This document shows positions 1-8,370 of a stretch of 32,606 nt of DNA, piece after piece. The notes beneath the pieces were generated by a model. The model was not told the origin of the DNA. It ran no database searches and worked only from the letters and a program-made list of their open reading frames with translations. Origin of the DNA: Chloroflexota bacterium (GTDB lineage: Bacteria; Chloroflexota; JAHJIN01); the NCBI GenBank assembly GCA_018823415.1, contig JAHJIN010000358.1, positions 1 to 32,606 of the forward strand. Direction: 5' to 3'. Both the position numbers and the translations under genes were made by a program. Within the stretch, counting starts at the first letter, position 1. Each line of letters begins with the position of its first letter.

Positions 1-1
1 C

Positions 2-118
2 CACCAATTCCTTCGTCGGCTACATCGTGACCCGCTACGCGCCGTGCGTGATTTGGTCGACCACCATGCTGCCCAGCGGGCCGCCCTGGCGGCCCACACT
101 GACCAACTACCACCGTGA
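2..118 (+). CDS. C-terminal fragment of an unidentified protein (5' end outside window)
   Basis: Reading from base 2 gives 38 codons without a stop, ending at TGA 116-118. The composition is protein-like (Arg/Ala/His/Leu-rich, with RDLVDHHAAQRAALAAH near the end). It lies in a different frame from the regulator that follows. The overlapping first 30 or so codons of the regulator frame look unlike any BTAD protein, so this frame is the better candidate for real coding here. The family is not recognised. It could be the tail of a transposase or of an upstream gene that replaced the regulator's 5' end. Only the last residues are visible, so this call is tentative. Confidence 0.35.
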   Translation, partial: HQFLRRLHRDPLRAVRDLVDHHAAQRAALAAHTDQLPP

Positions 119-3100
119 AGTGATAGTTAGACAGTCAGGGGTGGCTGCCTTTGCGGAAGGGGTGGCTGCCGGTGACATCAACCGGCTGCAACAGGCTGTC
201 GCCCTGTACCGGGGCAGTTTCCTGGAGGGGTTCTCGGTCCGGGACAGCGCCGCCTTTGAAGAGTGGGCATTGTTCAAGCGAGAGCAGTTTGGCCGGCAAG
301 TGCTGAACGCCCTTCGACGTCTGGCGGCTTACCACGAGGGGCGTGGCGAGTACGAGCTGGCCCAGGCCTACGCCTGGCGCCAGGTGGAGCTGGAGCCCTG
401 GCAGGAGGAGGCCCACCGGCAGTTGATGCGGGCGCTGGCGTTGGGCGGGCAGCGCAGCGCGGCCCTGGCCCAGTACGAGACCTGCCGCCGCTTGCTGGCC
501 GAGGAGCTGGGCGTGGAGCCGGCAGCAGAGACCACGCGGCTGTACGAGCAGATCTGCGATGGGGAGCTTGAGAGCGTGGTGATCTCGTTCACGCCGCCGC
601 GCCCCACCACGAACCTGCCAACTCCCCTGGTTCCCCTGGTGGGCCGAGAGATCGAGTTGGCCGCCATCGAGGGGCGTCTGCGGGACCCGGCCTGCCGGTT
701 GCTGACCCTGCTCGGGCCCGGGGGCATCGGCAAGACCCACCTGGCCCTGGAAGCGGCGGCTCGGAACGACGGGTTTGCCGATGGTGTGTACCTGGTCTCG
801 CTGGCCCCACTCCAGTTGGTCGAGGCTATTGTATCAGCCGTGGCCGAGGCCGTGGGGTTCTCTTTTCACGGCGGTGAGGCCGAGCCCCGGCAGCAGTTGC
901 TGGACCACCTGCGCCCCAAGCACGTGCTCCTCGTCATGGACAACTATGAGCATCTGCTGGATAACGTGAGCGTGGTCACCGACATCCTCCAGGCAGCCTC
1001 GGCTCTCAAGGTCATGACCACCTCCCGGGCTCGACTGAACGTGCCCGGCGAGCACGTATTCCCCGTGGCCGGGCTGGATGTGCCGGCCTATGCCGGCGGG
1101 AGAGGAGAGCCTGACGACGCAACCCGGTACAGCGCCGTCGAGTTGTTCCTGCAAAGCGCGCGCCGGGTCCAGCCGGGCTTTGACCCGAGCCCCGATGACC
1201 TGACGGAGGTGATACGCATCTGCCACCTGGTGCAGGGCCTGCCCCTGGGGATCCTGCTGGCGGCAGCCTGGATGGACATGCTCACCCCGGCCGAGATCGC
1301 GACCCGGATAGAGGAGAGCCTCGATTTTCTGGAAGCCGGTTGGCGGGATGTGCCCGGCCGACACACCAGCCTCCGCGCCGTCTTTGATCACTCGTGGCGC
1401 TTGCTCTCGGCGCGGGAGCGAGAGGTGTTCCAGGCACTGTCCGTCTTGCGCGGCGGCTGCGCCTGGGAGGTGGCTCAACAGGTCGCCGGCGCCACGCTGC
1501 GCGAGTTGAAGGCGTTGGTGGACAAATCGTTGCTCCAGCGCACCCCGGCGGACCGGTACGAGATGCACGAGCTCCTGCGGCAATACGCGGCCGAGAAACT
1601 CGACCAGTCGCCGTCCGCCAGCCAGTTAGCGCATGATCGGCATAGCGCCTACTTTACTGCCGCTTTGCAGCAATGGGCAGTGGACCTGGAAGGTCCTCGG
1701 CAGCAGGCCGTGCTGATCGAGATCGAGGCGGACAGCGAGAACGTCCGCACCGCCTGGGATTGGGCCGCGGCGCACGCGCAGATCGAGCGATTGGACCAGG
1801 CGCTGGAGGGGGTAGCCAAGTTCTACTGGTCGCGCGGGCGTTACCCGGAGGGGGAAGCGGCCTTGCGGACAGCGGCCAACAAACTGACTGACGCGGCGAG
1901 CCAGTCATCGGCGCGGGTGCTGGCCGGGGTCCTGACGTGGCAGAGTAACTTTTGCCGGCTCCTGGCGCGCTGGGAACGTGCCAACCAGCTCCAGCAGCAA
2001 AGTCTCGAGTTGCTAGAGGGGCCTGAACTGGCAGATCAGGACACCAGACGAGAGAGGGCGCTTCTCTTCTGGATCATGGGCCATACCGTACTCATGTCTG
2101 ACTATGAGTGGGGCCGGCAATTGTACGAGCAGAGCCTGGCCTTGTACCGGGAGCTTGACGACCGCCCGGGAATGGCGCGCGCACTGCACAGCCTGGGCCG
2201 GACAGCCAAATTCCAGGGAGCTTTTGGTCAAGCGCAAGCCTGGATCGAGGAGGCCCTGGCTATCTACCGGACGCTAGACAACCCGAGGGGCATCGCCACA
2301 TCTATGGCTAACCTGGCCGAGATCGCGCTGTCCCAGGGACGGTTTGCAATGGCCGAGCATATGGCCCGCGAAGGCAGCGTACGGAGTCGAGCACTGGGCA
2401 ATCGGGCCGAAGGGGCGTACAATATGCTCGTCCTCGGCGAAACGCTGGAAGCCAGCGCCAAGTTCGCCGAAGCGCGGACTTGGTTGGAGGAGTGCCTGGT
2501 CGTCTATGAGGATTTGACACACTATAATTATATCGCCTCCGCCCGCGCCGCTCTGGGCAGCGTGGCCCTGCACCGGGGGCGGTACGAGGAGGCTCGCGCC
2601 TACGCCCGGACGGGGCTGGTCCTGGCGCGCGAGCACGGCCCGCGTTTCAGGATTGGCTTCTCACTCGTCGTGCTGAGTTGTGTGGTGTTGGCCGCGGGTG
2701 ATTATGTCGAGGCCCACCGGTTACTGCAGCAGGGCATCGCCGCGTACCAGGAGATCGGACAACGAGCCGACTTGTGCTGGGCTCTGGGCATCCTGGGTTA
2801 CGCGGCGCACGGGCTGGGGCACCGACACCAGGCAAGACAATGCCTCTACGAGGCACTGCAGATAGCCGCCGAGATGGAGGCCGTCATGCCTCTCATATGG
2901 GCGTTGCCGGCAGTCGCCCTACTACTGGCCGACCAGGGCGAAAAGGAACGAGCGGTGGAGGTCTATGCCCTGGCGTCGCGCTATCCGCTGGTGGCCCGGT
3001 CGCGTTGGTTCGAGGACGTGGCCGGCCGGCACATCGCCGCCGTGGCCGGGACGTTGCCGCCGGGGGTGGTCATGGCGGCACGGGAACGTGGCCGGGATCG

Positions 3101-3149
3101 GGATCTGGAAGCAGTCGTGGCCGAGTTGTTGGCAGAACTGGAGGGGTGA
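27..3149 (+). CDS. N-terminally truncated BTAD / NB-ARC ATPase / TPR transcriptional regulator
   Basis: This is a SARP/MalT-like signal-transduction regulator. Residues about 38-180 match the bacterial transcriptional activator (BTAD) TPR-like domain. An NB-ARC type ATPase follows: Walker A GPGGIGKT at 230-237, Walker B around VLLVMDN at 300-306, a TTSR sensor motif at 331-334 and a GLPL motif near 410. Tetratricopeptide repeats fill about 590-1000. Family members normally begin with a winged-helix OmpR-type DNA-binding domain, and none is present here. Homology appears to start only near the VAAF at GTG 141, while the first 35 or so residues from GTG 27 look like readthrough of foreign DNA. 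No convincing ribosome-binding site decides the start. The gene is therefore probably a truncated relic, or acts without its own DNA-binding domain. Its inducer and target are unknown. Confidence 0.75.
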   Translation: MTRYAPCVIWSTTMLPSGPPWRPTLTNYHREVIVRQSGVAAFAEGVAAGDINRLQQAVALYRGSFLEGFSVRDSAAFEEWALFKREQFGRQVLNALRRLAAYHEGRGEYELAQAYAWRQVELEPWQEEAHRQLMRALALGGQRSAALAQYETCRRLLAEELGVEPAAETTRLYEQICDGELESVVISFTPPRPTTNLPTPLVPLVGREIELAAIEGRLRDPACRLLTLLGPGGIGKTHLALEAAARNDGFADGVYLVSLAPLQLVEAIVSAVAEAVGFSFHGGEAEPRQQLLDHLRPKHVLLVMDNYEHLLDNVSVVTDILQAASALKVMTTSRARLNVPGEHVFPVAGLDVPAYAGGRGEPDDATRYSAVELFLQSARRVQPGFDPSPDDLTEVIRICHLVQGLPLGILLAAAWMDMLTPAEIATRIEESLDFLEAGWRDVPGRHTSLRAVFDHSWRLLSAREREVFQALSVLRGGCAWEVAQQVAGATLRELKALVDKSLLQRTPADRYEMHELLRQYAAEKLDQSPSASQLAHDRHSAYFTAALQQWAVDLEGPRQQAVLIEIEADSENVRTAWDWAAAHAQIERLDQALEGVAKFYWSRGRYPEGEAALRTAANKLTDAASQSSARVLAGVLTWQSNFCRLLARWERANQLQQQSLELLEGPELADQDTRRERALLFWIMGHTVLMSDYEWGRQLYEQSLALYRELDDRPGMARALHSLGRTAKFQGAFGQAQAWIEEALAIYRTLDNPRGIATSMANLAEIALSQGRFAMAEHMAREGSVRSRALGNRAEGAYNMLVLGETLEASAKFAEARTWLEECLVVYEDLTHYNYIASARAALGSVALHRGRYEEARAYARTGLVLAREHGPRFRIGFSLVVLSCVVLAAGDYVEAHRLLQQGIAAYQEIGQRADLCWALGILGYAAHGLGHRHQARQCLYEALQIAAEMEAVMPLIWALPAVALLLADQGEKERAVEVYALASRYPLVARSRWFEDVAGRHIAAVAGTLPPGVVMAARERGRDRDLEAVVAELLAELEG

Positions 3150-3606
3150 GAGGCCAGACCCGGATCGCGTTTCGAGCAGAGCGGGTTGTTCCGTATGTAT
3201 CGGATTGCGTACCTCACCCTGAAAAGCGAACCACTGACATGCGATCAGCGTGTCAGATTTGACTCCTCGCTTATCGATCCGAACCAACCCTGAGCGAGAC
3301 GACTTTATACGACAGTGTGGTACAGCCGGCCCAGCGGGGAGGATCCAGCAGAGGCAGCACAGAGGCTAGAGCGGTAAGTACCGAGGACTGATGCAGCTGG
3401 CGTCAGGTCGGGTTGACATACTTTGCACCCTTTGTATTCCTCGTATAGCCCATCGCCCACTCGCAATCTTCACTATCCCAAGCTGGTGTCGTGCTGGTCT
3501 CGCCCAGATACGCCACTGAAAAATATCGCCACAACCACTGCAGGTAAAAATTAGAAGTCACACCAGGCACGCGACATATCTGACGTTTGACGACAAGGAG
3601 AGTTCG
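3150..3606. other. 457-bp intergenic region with a possible minus-strand coding remnant
   Basis: No gene was recognised on the plus strand. The minus strand stays open from the HIT gene down to a stop at 3403-3405. Its last 60 or so codons, outside the HIT gene, have a Trp/Cys/Tyr-containing composition and end in GYTRNTKGAKYVNPT, which may be a decayed gene end. A TTGACA at 3413-3418 has no good -10 at the usual spacing. The ribosome-binding site of the HIT gene (AAGGAG) lies at 3595-3600. Confidence 0.3.
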
Positions 3607-4032
3607 GTGACCGACTGTATCTTTTGCGACATCATCGCCGGCCAAACCCCGGCCACCGTCATCTATGAGGACGAGGTCGCCATCGCCTTCATGGACATTC
3701 AGCCCATCAACCCCGGCCACTTGCTGGTCATCCCCAAGGTTCACGCCACGTACCTGGCCGACATGGACGAGGCCACCGGCGCGCACTTGTTCGCCGTCGC
3801 CATGCGACTGGCGGCCGCGGTCCGGCGCTCCGGCCTGCGGTGCGAGGGCATTGACCTGTTCCTGGCCGACGGCGCTGAGGCCGGGCAGGAGATCTTTCAC
3901 GTACACCTGCACGTCATCCCGCGCTTTCAGGGCGACGGCTTTGGGTTCCGCTTTGGGCCAAACTATCGCATCCGGCCGCCCCGGGCCGATCTGGACCAAG
4001 CCGGGGCGCGGATCCGGGCAGAGTTGAACTGA
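3607..4032 (+). CDS. HIT-family nucleotide hydrolase/transferase
   Basis: This is a 141-residue histidine-triad protein, the usual length for the HINT-like branch, which hydrolyses nucleotide phosphoramidates or adenylated compounds in the cytoplasm. The N-terminus has the typical CIFCDIIAG start with a Cys pair (C4, C7). The INPGHLLVIPK segment at 34-44 is characteristic. The triad is H98-V-H100-L-H102, preceded by Gln94 in the GQEIF context. The start is GTG 3607, chosen because AAGGAG sits 6 bases upstream and the protein then begins exactly where the family does. The gene stands alone between an intergenic region and the promoter of the next unit. The physiological substrate cannot be read from sequence. 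Confidence 0.93.
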   Translation: MTDCIFCDIIAGQTPATVIYEDEVAIAFMDIQPINPGHLLVIPKVHATYLADMDEATGAHLFAVAMRLAAAVRRSGLRCEGIDLFLADGAEAGQEIFHVHLHVIPRFQGDGFGFRFGPNYRIRPPRADLDQAGARIRAELN

Positions 4033-4049
4033 CCCAGCCCGGGATCATC

Positions 4050-4078
4050 TTGACAACCCTCGGCAATCCGGGTATGAT
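4050..4078 (+). promoter_or_regulatory. Sigma-70-type promoter of the sensor / molybdoenzyme unit
   Basis: TTGACA at 4050-4055 and TATGAT at 4073-4078 are separated by exactly 17 bases. Transcription should start near 4085, about 60 bases before the ATG of the sensor gene. As the three downstream genes overlap, this promoter probably serves all of them. Confidence 0.75.
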
Positions 4079-4143
4079 GGAGATGGCACCTCCCGTCGGA
4101 ACAGGCACCATTCACCGGGTCATCAGCAGAGGGCAATCCGCAG

Positions 4144-5418
4144 ATGGAGCCGTATTACTCGAGCTATGTGTTCACGCCATATAGCTGGACGCTGATCTTT
4201 ACCACGCTTATTAGCCTGGCTTTGGCGTTAGTTCTGTGGCGCCGACGCGCCGTCTCTAGTGCCCGGTATCTGGCCCTTTTGGAATTGGCGGTGGCCGAGT
4301 GGGCCTTTGCCGTCGCCTTCGAGTTCGCCGCTACGGATGTATCTCTCAAATTGCTGTGGGGCCAGATAGGCTATCTGGGTACCACCACCGGCCCCTTGTT
4401 TTTCTTTCTCTTTGCGATGGCCTACGGCCAACAGGGCCATCACTTGACCCGGCGCAATGTGGCCCTGTTGGCCGTGGTGCCGGTCCTCACCATCGCCATC
4501 GCCGCTACCCACGGCTGGCACCACTGGCTCTGGACGGGCATCTCGATCGACCCGGAGACCCATATCGCCATCTATGGCCACGGCCCCTGGTTCTGGGTAT
4601 TCGTGGCCTATTGTTATGGCCTGCTGTTTATTGGCGTGCTCGCCCTCTATATTGCCATCCTGCGCTTCCCCAGTTTTTACAAGCCTCAGATCGTGACCCT
4701 GCTCGTCGGGTCGGCGTTGCCCATCGTGGCCAACGTGGTGTACGTGCTGGGGATCAACCCGGTGCCGGGCCTGGACTGGACGCCGCTGGCTTTTGCGTTG
4801 ACCGGGTTGCTCCTGGCCTGGGGAACGCTGCGGTACCAACTGTTTGAGCTGATCCCGGTGGCGCGCAGCAAGCTGGTGGACATGATGAGCGACGGTATCA
4901 TGGTCGTCGATGCCCGGGGCCGGGTGGCAGACTGTAACCCGGCCATGCAAGACTTGCTCCGAGTCCCGGCCGACCGGCTCATCGGCCAGCCGGCCGCTCA
5001 GGCGTTGGCGCATTGGCCGGCACTGGTCGATTATCTCCAATCCGGCACAGAAGCGCAGGCCGAGGTCCGCCTGGCCGAACGGTGCTACGATCTGCGGCTG
5101 GCCCAGCTACGTGACGAGCAGGGCCGGCCCACTGGCCGGCTCATCGCGCTACACGACATCACCGAACGTACGCGGCTGGAAGAGGACCGGGCGCGGCTCA
5201 TCGACGAGCTCCAGGGTGCGTTGACCCACGTGAAAACCCTGCGCGGTTTGCTGCCCATCTGCGCCAATTGCAAAAAGATCCGGGATGACCAGGGCTACTG
5301 GCACCGGCTGGAATCGTACGTGGAGGACCATTCCGACGCCGAGTTCAGCCACGGCATCTGCCCGGACTGTATGCGAGACCTGTACCCCGAGTTCGATCAT
5401 GACCACCGTACTGGCTGA
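4144..5418 (+). CDS. Seven-helix membrane sensor with PAS domain and C-terminal CxxC...CxxC motif, no kinase domain
   Basis: The 424-residue protein opens with about seven hydrophobic segments in residues 12-230, typical of the histidine-kinase-type 7TM N-terminal domain. A PAS domain follows at about 236-345 (MSDGIMVVDARGRVADCNPAM, ending at LIALHDITER). A short helical linker leads to a conserved tail at 369-416 with cysteine pairs C373/C376 and C406/C409 framing GYWHRLESY and FSHGICPDC. This tail recurs at the ends of PAS proteins in several phyla and may bind metal, but its role is undefined. No HisKA, HATPase, GGDEF or PP2C domain is present, so the output is unknown. Its end overlaps the molybdoenzyme start by 20 bases, suggesting translational coupling and a sensory or redox role for that enzyme. 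Confidence 0.85.
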   Translation: MEPYYSSYVFTPYSWTLIFTTLISLALALVLWRRRAVSSARYLALLELAVAEWAFAVAFEFAATDVSLKLLWGQIGYLGTTTGPLFFFLFAMAYGQQGHHLTRRNVALLAVVPVLTIAIAATHGWHHWLWTGISIDPETHIAIYGHGPWFWVFVAYCYGLLFIGVLALYIAILRFPSFYKPQIVTLLVGSALPIVANVVYVLGINPVPGLDWTPLAFALTGLLLAWGTLRYQLFELIPVARSKLVDMMSDGIMVVDARGRVADCNPAMQDLLRVPADRLIGQPAAQALAHWPALVDYLQSGTEAQAEVRLAERCYDLRLAQLRDEQGRPTGRLIALHDITERTRLEEDRARLIDELQGALTHVKTLRGLLPICANCKKIRDDQGYWHRLESYVEDHSDAEFSHGICPDCMRDLYPEFDHDHRTG

Positions 5419-7651
5419 GCCGACTCGTCGCCAGGCCATCCCCATCCCCACCGGCTGCGCCCACAACTGCTCCGGCTCGTGCGCGCTCATCGCCCACGTG
5501 CGCGACGGCCGCATCGTCCAGATCACCACCGACGAGCGTCCCGATAGACCCAACGACCCGCAACTCCGCGCCTGTCTGCGCGGCCGGGCCTACCGCCGCC
5601 GGGTCTATCACCCGGACCGGCTCTTGCACCCGCTCCGGCGCACCGGCCCGCGCGGTGAAGGCCGTTTCGAGCGCATCACCTGGGACGAGGCGCTGGACAC
5701 GGTGGCCGGCGAGCTGCGCCGGGTCATCGACACCTATGGTAACGCGGCCGTCTATTTGCAGCACGGCTCCGGCGGGCTGGCCCAGCTCATGGGGATGGAG
5801 CCGGCCGGCCGGCTTCTCAACTGCCTGGGCGGCCACCTGGAAGGCTATGGGAGCTACAGCGCCGCCTGCATCGAGGCCACCGTCCCCATCACCTTGGGCA
5901 CCCGCGTCTGTGCCCATCCTCCCACGGACTGGCACAACGCCCGGCTCATCCTCCTCTGGGGCCACAACCCGGCCGAGACCACCTTTGGTACCAACACGCC
6001 CTATCACCTCCGGCGCGTGCGAGAGGCCGGGACGCGCATCGTCGTCATCGACCCGCGCCACACGCCCACCGCCGTGGCCCTGGCCGACGAGTGGATTCCC
6101 ATTCGGCCCGGCACCGACGTGGCCCTCATCTCCGCGCTGGCCTACGTGCTCATCACCGAGGGTCTGAACGACCAGGCGTTCCTGGACCGCTGCTGCCTGG
6201 GCTTTGACGAGGCGCACCTGCCGCCGGGCATCCCGGCCGGCGAAGCTTACCGGGCCTATGTGCTGGGCGAGGCTGATGCCGTACCAAAGACCCCGGCCTG
6301 GGCCGAGCCCATCACCCGCATCCCGGCCGAGCGCATCGCCCGGCTGGCCCGCGAGTTGGCCGCCGCCAAACCGATGGCCTTGATGCCCGGCTATGCCCCG
6401 CAGCGCCGGGCCTATGGCGAGCAATTCGTGCGGGCGTGCATCGCCCTGGCGGCGCTCACCGGCAACATTGGCGTGCCCGGCGGGTCCAGCGGCGCGCCGG
6501 GCACGCCGCCCCAGTTCACGCCGATGATCGGCCTGGGCGCCGGCCCCAACCTGGTGCCCTATCGCATCCCGACCTTTCGCTGGACCGATGCCTTGGCCGA
6601 CAGCGCCGCCCTTACTCCCCGCGACGGTTTGCGCGGCGGCGACCGGTTGCCATCGGACGTCAAGCTCGTCTACAACGTTGCCAGCAACGTGCTGGTCAAC
6701 CAGCACGCCGACTGCCGCCGTACCGCCGATCTCCTGCGCGACCCGGCCCACGTCGAGTTTATCGCCGTTCAGGACCAATTCCTCACCCCCAGCGCCCGCT
6801 TTGCCGACGTGGTCCTCCCGGTCGTCACCTGGCTGGAAATGAGCACCGTCTACCAGTTGGAGCCGCAGGGCAATGCCGTGGTCGCCATGAACCAGGCCAT
6901 CGCACCGCTGGGCGAGTGCCGGAGTGATTACGCCATCTGCGCGGCGCTGGCGGACCGGCTCGGCGTGGGCGAGGCGTACCGGGCCGGCCGCACCGAGGCT
7001 GACTGGCTGCGCGAGGCCGTCCGGTCCGTGCAGGCGCAGGACCCGGCCTGTCCGGATTATGAGACCTTGCGCGAGCAGGGCATCTATACGGTCCGGTGGG
7101 ACCCGCCGATCGTGCCGTTTGAGGATTTTCGCGCCGACCCGGCGGCCCATCCGCTAGACACGCCGTCCGGCAAGATTGAGCTGTTCTCCACGGTGCTATG
7201 GGACTGGGGCGACCCGGCGCGGGTGCCGGCCGTGCCCCGGTACATCCCGGAGCCGGACGACGGACCGCGTTATCCGCTGCAACTCTTGGGACCGCACACC
7301 TTTCGGCGCACGCACTCGACCCTGGAGGAGGTGGACTGGCTGGAGGAGGCGTTCCCGCACCACGTGGCGCTGAACCCGGCCGACGCCGCCGCTCGGGGTA
7401 TCGCCGACGGCGACCGGGTGCGCGTGTTCAACGACCGAGGCGCCATCGTGCTGCGGTGCCGGGTCACGCCGCTGGTCATGCCCGGCGTGGTCGTGGTGCC
7501 GCAGGGGGCCTGGTGGGCGCCGGACGCCGACGGGGTGGATACGCGCGGCTGCGTCAACGTCCTCACGTCTCAGCGGGCCACGCCCTGGGCCGGGGGGAGC
7601 ACGCAGCATTCGGCGTGGGTGGAAGTGGAGCGTGAAGCGTGGAGTGCATGA
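5399..7651 (+). CDS. Molybdopterin-dependent oxidoreductase, DMSO reductase family catalytic subunit
   Basis: The 750-residue protein shows an N-terminal [4Fe-4S] motif C20-x3-C24-x3-C28 with the fourth cysteine at C59. The YHPDRLLHPLRRTG segment at 70-83 and the FERITWDEALD segment at 90-100 are hallmarks of DMSO-reductase-family Mo/W-bisMGD enzymes. The YGSYSAACIEAT segment aligns with the DMSO/TMAO reductase branch, where a serine ligates molybdenum, so S154 is the candidate. A molydopterin dinucleotide-binding domain fills about 620-745. The start ATG 5399 is chosen because the protein then begins just before the cluster motif; the frame stays open upstream to 5285 inside the sensor gene. 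No Tat signal (RRxFxK) is present from either start, so the enzyme is probably cytoplasmic, unlike DmsA. Its stop overlaps the ferredoxin start (ATGA). The substrate is unknown. Confidence 0.9.
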   Translation: MTTVLAEPTRRQAIPIPTGCAHNCSGSCALIAHVRDGRIVQITTDERPDRPNDPQLRACLRGRAYRRRVYHPDRLLHPLRRTGPRGEGRFERITWDEALDTVAGELRRVIDTYGNAAVYLQHGSGGLAQLMGMEPAGRLLNCLGGHLEGYGSYSAACIEATVPITLGTRVCAHPPTDWHNARLILLWGHNPAETTFGTNTPYHLRRVREAGTRIVVIDPRHTPTAVALADEWIPIRPGTDVALISALAYVLITEGLNDQAFLDRCCLGFDEAHLPPGIPAGEAYRAYVLGEADAVPKTPAWAEPITRIPAERIARLARELAAAKPMALMPGYAPQRRAYGEQFVRACIALAALTGNIGVPGGSSGAPGTPPQFTPMIGLGAGPNLVPYRIPTFRWTDALADSAALTPRDGLRGGDRLPSDVKLVYNVASNVLVNQHADCRRTADLLRDPAHVEFIAVQDQFLTPSARFADVVLPVVTWLEMSTVYQLEPQGNAVVAMNQAIAPLGECRSDYAICAALADRLGVGEAYRAGRTEADWLREAVRSVQAQDPACPDYETLREQGIYTVRWDPPIVPFEDFRADPAAHPLDTPSGKIELFSTVLWDWGDPARVPAVPRYIPEPDDGPRYPLQLLGPHTFRRTHSTLEEVDWLEEAFPHHVALNPADAAARGIADGDRVRVFNDRGAIVLRCRVTPLVMPGVVVVPQGAWWAPDADGVDTRGCVNVLTSQRATPWAGGSTQHSAWVEVEREAWSA

Positions 7652-8262
7652 CCAGCAACCAGTTGGCCTGGTACGTGGACCTGCGCGGCTGCACCGGCTG
7701 CCGGACCTGCCAGATCGCCTGCCAGGACGACAACGACCTGCCGGCTGGCGTCGCCTGGCGGCGAGTGGAGGAGGTTGCCGCCGGCGATTACGAGGTGCGT
7801 GGCGAGGCGCTGATGCCTCACGTGCGCGCGACCTATGTGCCGGTGGCCTGCAACCACTGTCTGGAGCCGGCTTGCGCTGCCGCCTGCCCGGTCGGAGCCA
7901 TCGTCAAGCGGCCGGCCGATGGCCTGGTGCTGATAGACGAGGCCGCGTGCCTGGGCTGCGGAGACTGCGCCGACGCCTGCCCGTATGAGTCCATCCAGAT
8001 CAACCCGGCCACCGGCCTGGCCTCCAAATGCGACTTTTGCGCCGACCACATCGCCGCCGGGCGACCGCCTATCTGCGTGAGCGCGTGCCCCATGCGTGTG
8101 CTGGACTGGGGACCCCTGGCCGATCTGCAAGCCCGTTATGGTATGCTAGCCGATGTGCCTCCACTGCCGGGCGATGCCATCAGGCGTCCGGCCCTGGTTA
8201 TCACCCCGCACCCACTCGACACGGCTTGCTGGTCAAGGTGTGTGACCCGGGGTCGCCCTTGA
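7648..8262 (+). CDS. Four-cluster ferredoxin, electron-transfer subunit of the molybdoenzyme (DmsB-like)
   Basis: The 204-residue iron-sulfur protein belongs to the DmsB/NrfC/PhsB type. It has sixteen cluster cysteines in four groups: C15/18/21/25, C68/71/76/80, C101/104/107/111 and C128/131/143/147. That is the classic set for four [4Fe-4S] clusters. It would pass electrons to or from the adjacent molybdopterin subunit. ATG 7648 overlaps the upstream TGA in an ATGA junction; an in-frame GTG at 7639 is an alternative start. No membrane anchor (DmsC/NrfD) or maturation chaperone (DmsD/TorD) gene follows, so the quinone connection is missing or encoded elsewhere. The 3' half of the gene is duplicated at 9253-9635. 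The C-terminus after ITPH (ACWSRCVTRGRP) looks unrelated to the family and may have been altered by that rearrangement. Confidence 0.9.
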   Translation: MTSNQLAWYVDLRGCTGCRTCQIACQDDNDLPAGVAWRRVEEVAAGDYEVRGEALMPHVRATYVPVACNHCLEPACAAACPVGAIVKRPADGLVLIDEAACLGCGDCADACPYESIQINPATGLASKCDFCADHIAAGRPPICVSACPMRVLDWGPLADLQARYGMLADVPPLPGDAIRRPALVITPHPLDTACWSRCVTRGRP

Positions 8263-8264
8263 TT
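7894..8264 (+). repeat. Segmental duplication, copy 1 (3' half of the ferredoxin gene)
   Basis: This block is repeated in direct orientation at about 9253-9635. The match is strongest from the third cysteine cluster onward and includes a perfectly identical run of about 77 bases (8115-8191). It becomes patchy past 8224 but is still traceable to the CCTTGATT word at 8257-8264. Small indels of about 6 bases separate the copies. Confidence 0.85.
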
Positions 8265-8370
8265 TCAGTCGGCTGTGTGGAGCCGGAGTGAACCTTTTCT
8301 GGCGGGTACAGGTGTATACGATGCCTGTGCGGCCTCATACAGGCCAATCTATCCAGAAGAAGGGTCTAGA

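Noticed and set aside
5285..5398. Upstream in-frame extension of the molybdoenzyme reading frame
   Set aside because: It overlaps the conserved C-terminal cysteine tail of the sensor gene and adds no Tat signal or family sequence. ATG 5399 places the start just before the iron-sulfur motif.
5345..7150. A 601-codon minus-strand open frame opposite the molybdoenzyme gene
   Set aside because: It is an antisense shadow of a GC-rich gene with clear family motifs on the plus strand; the product has no recognisable domain.
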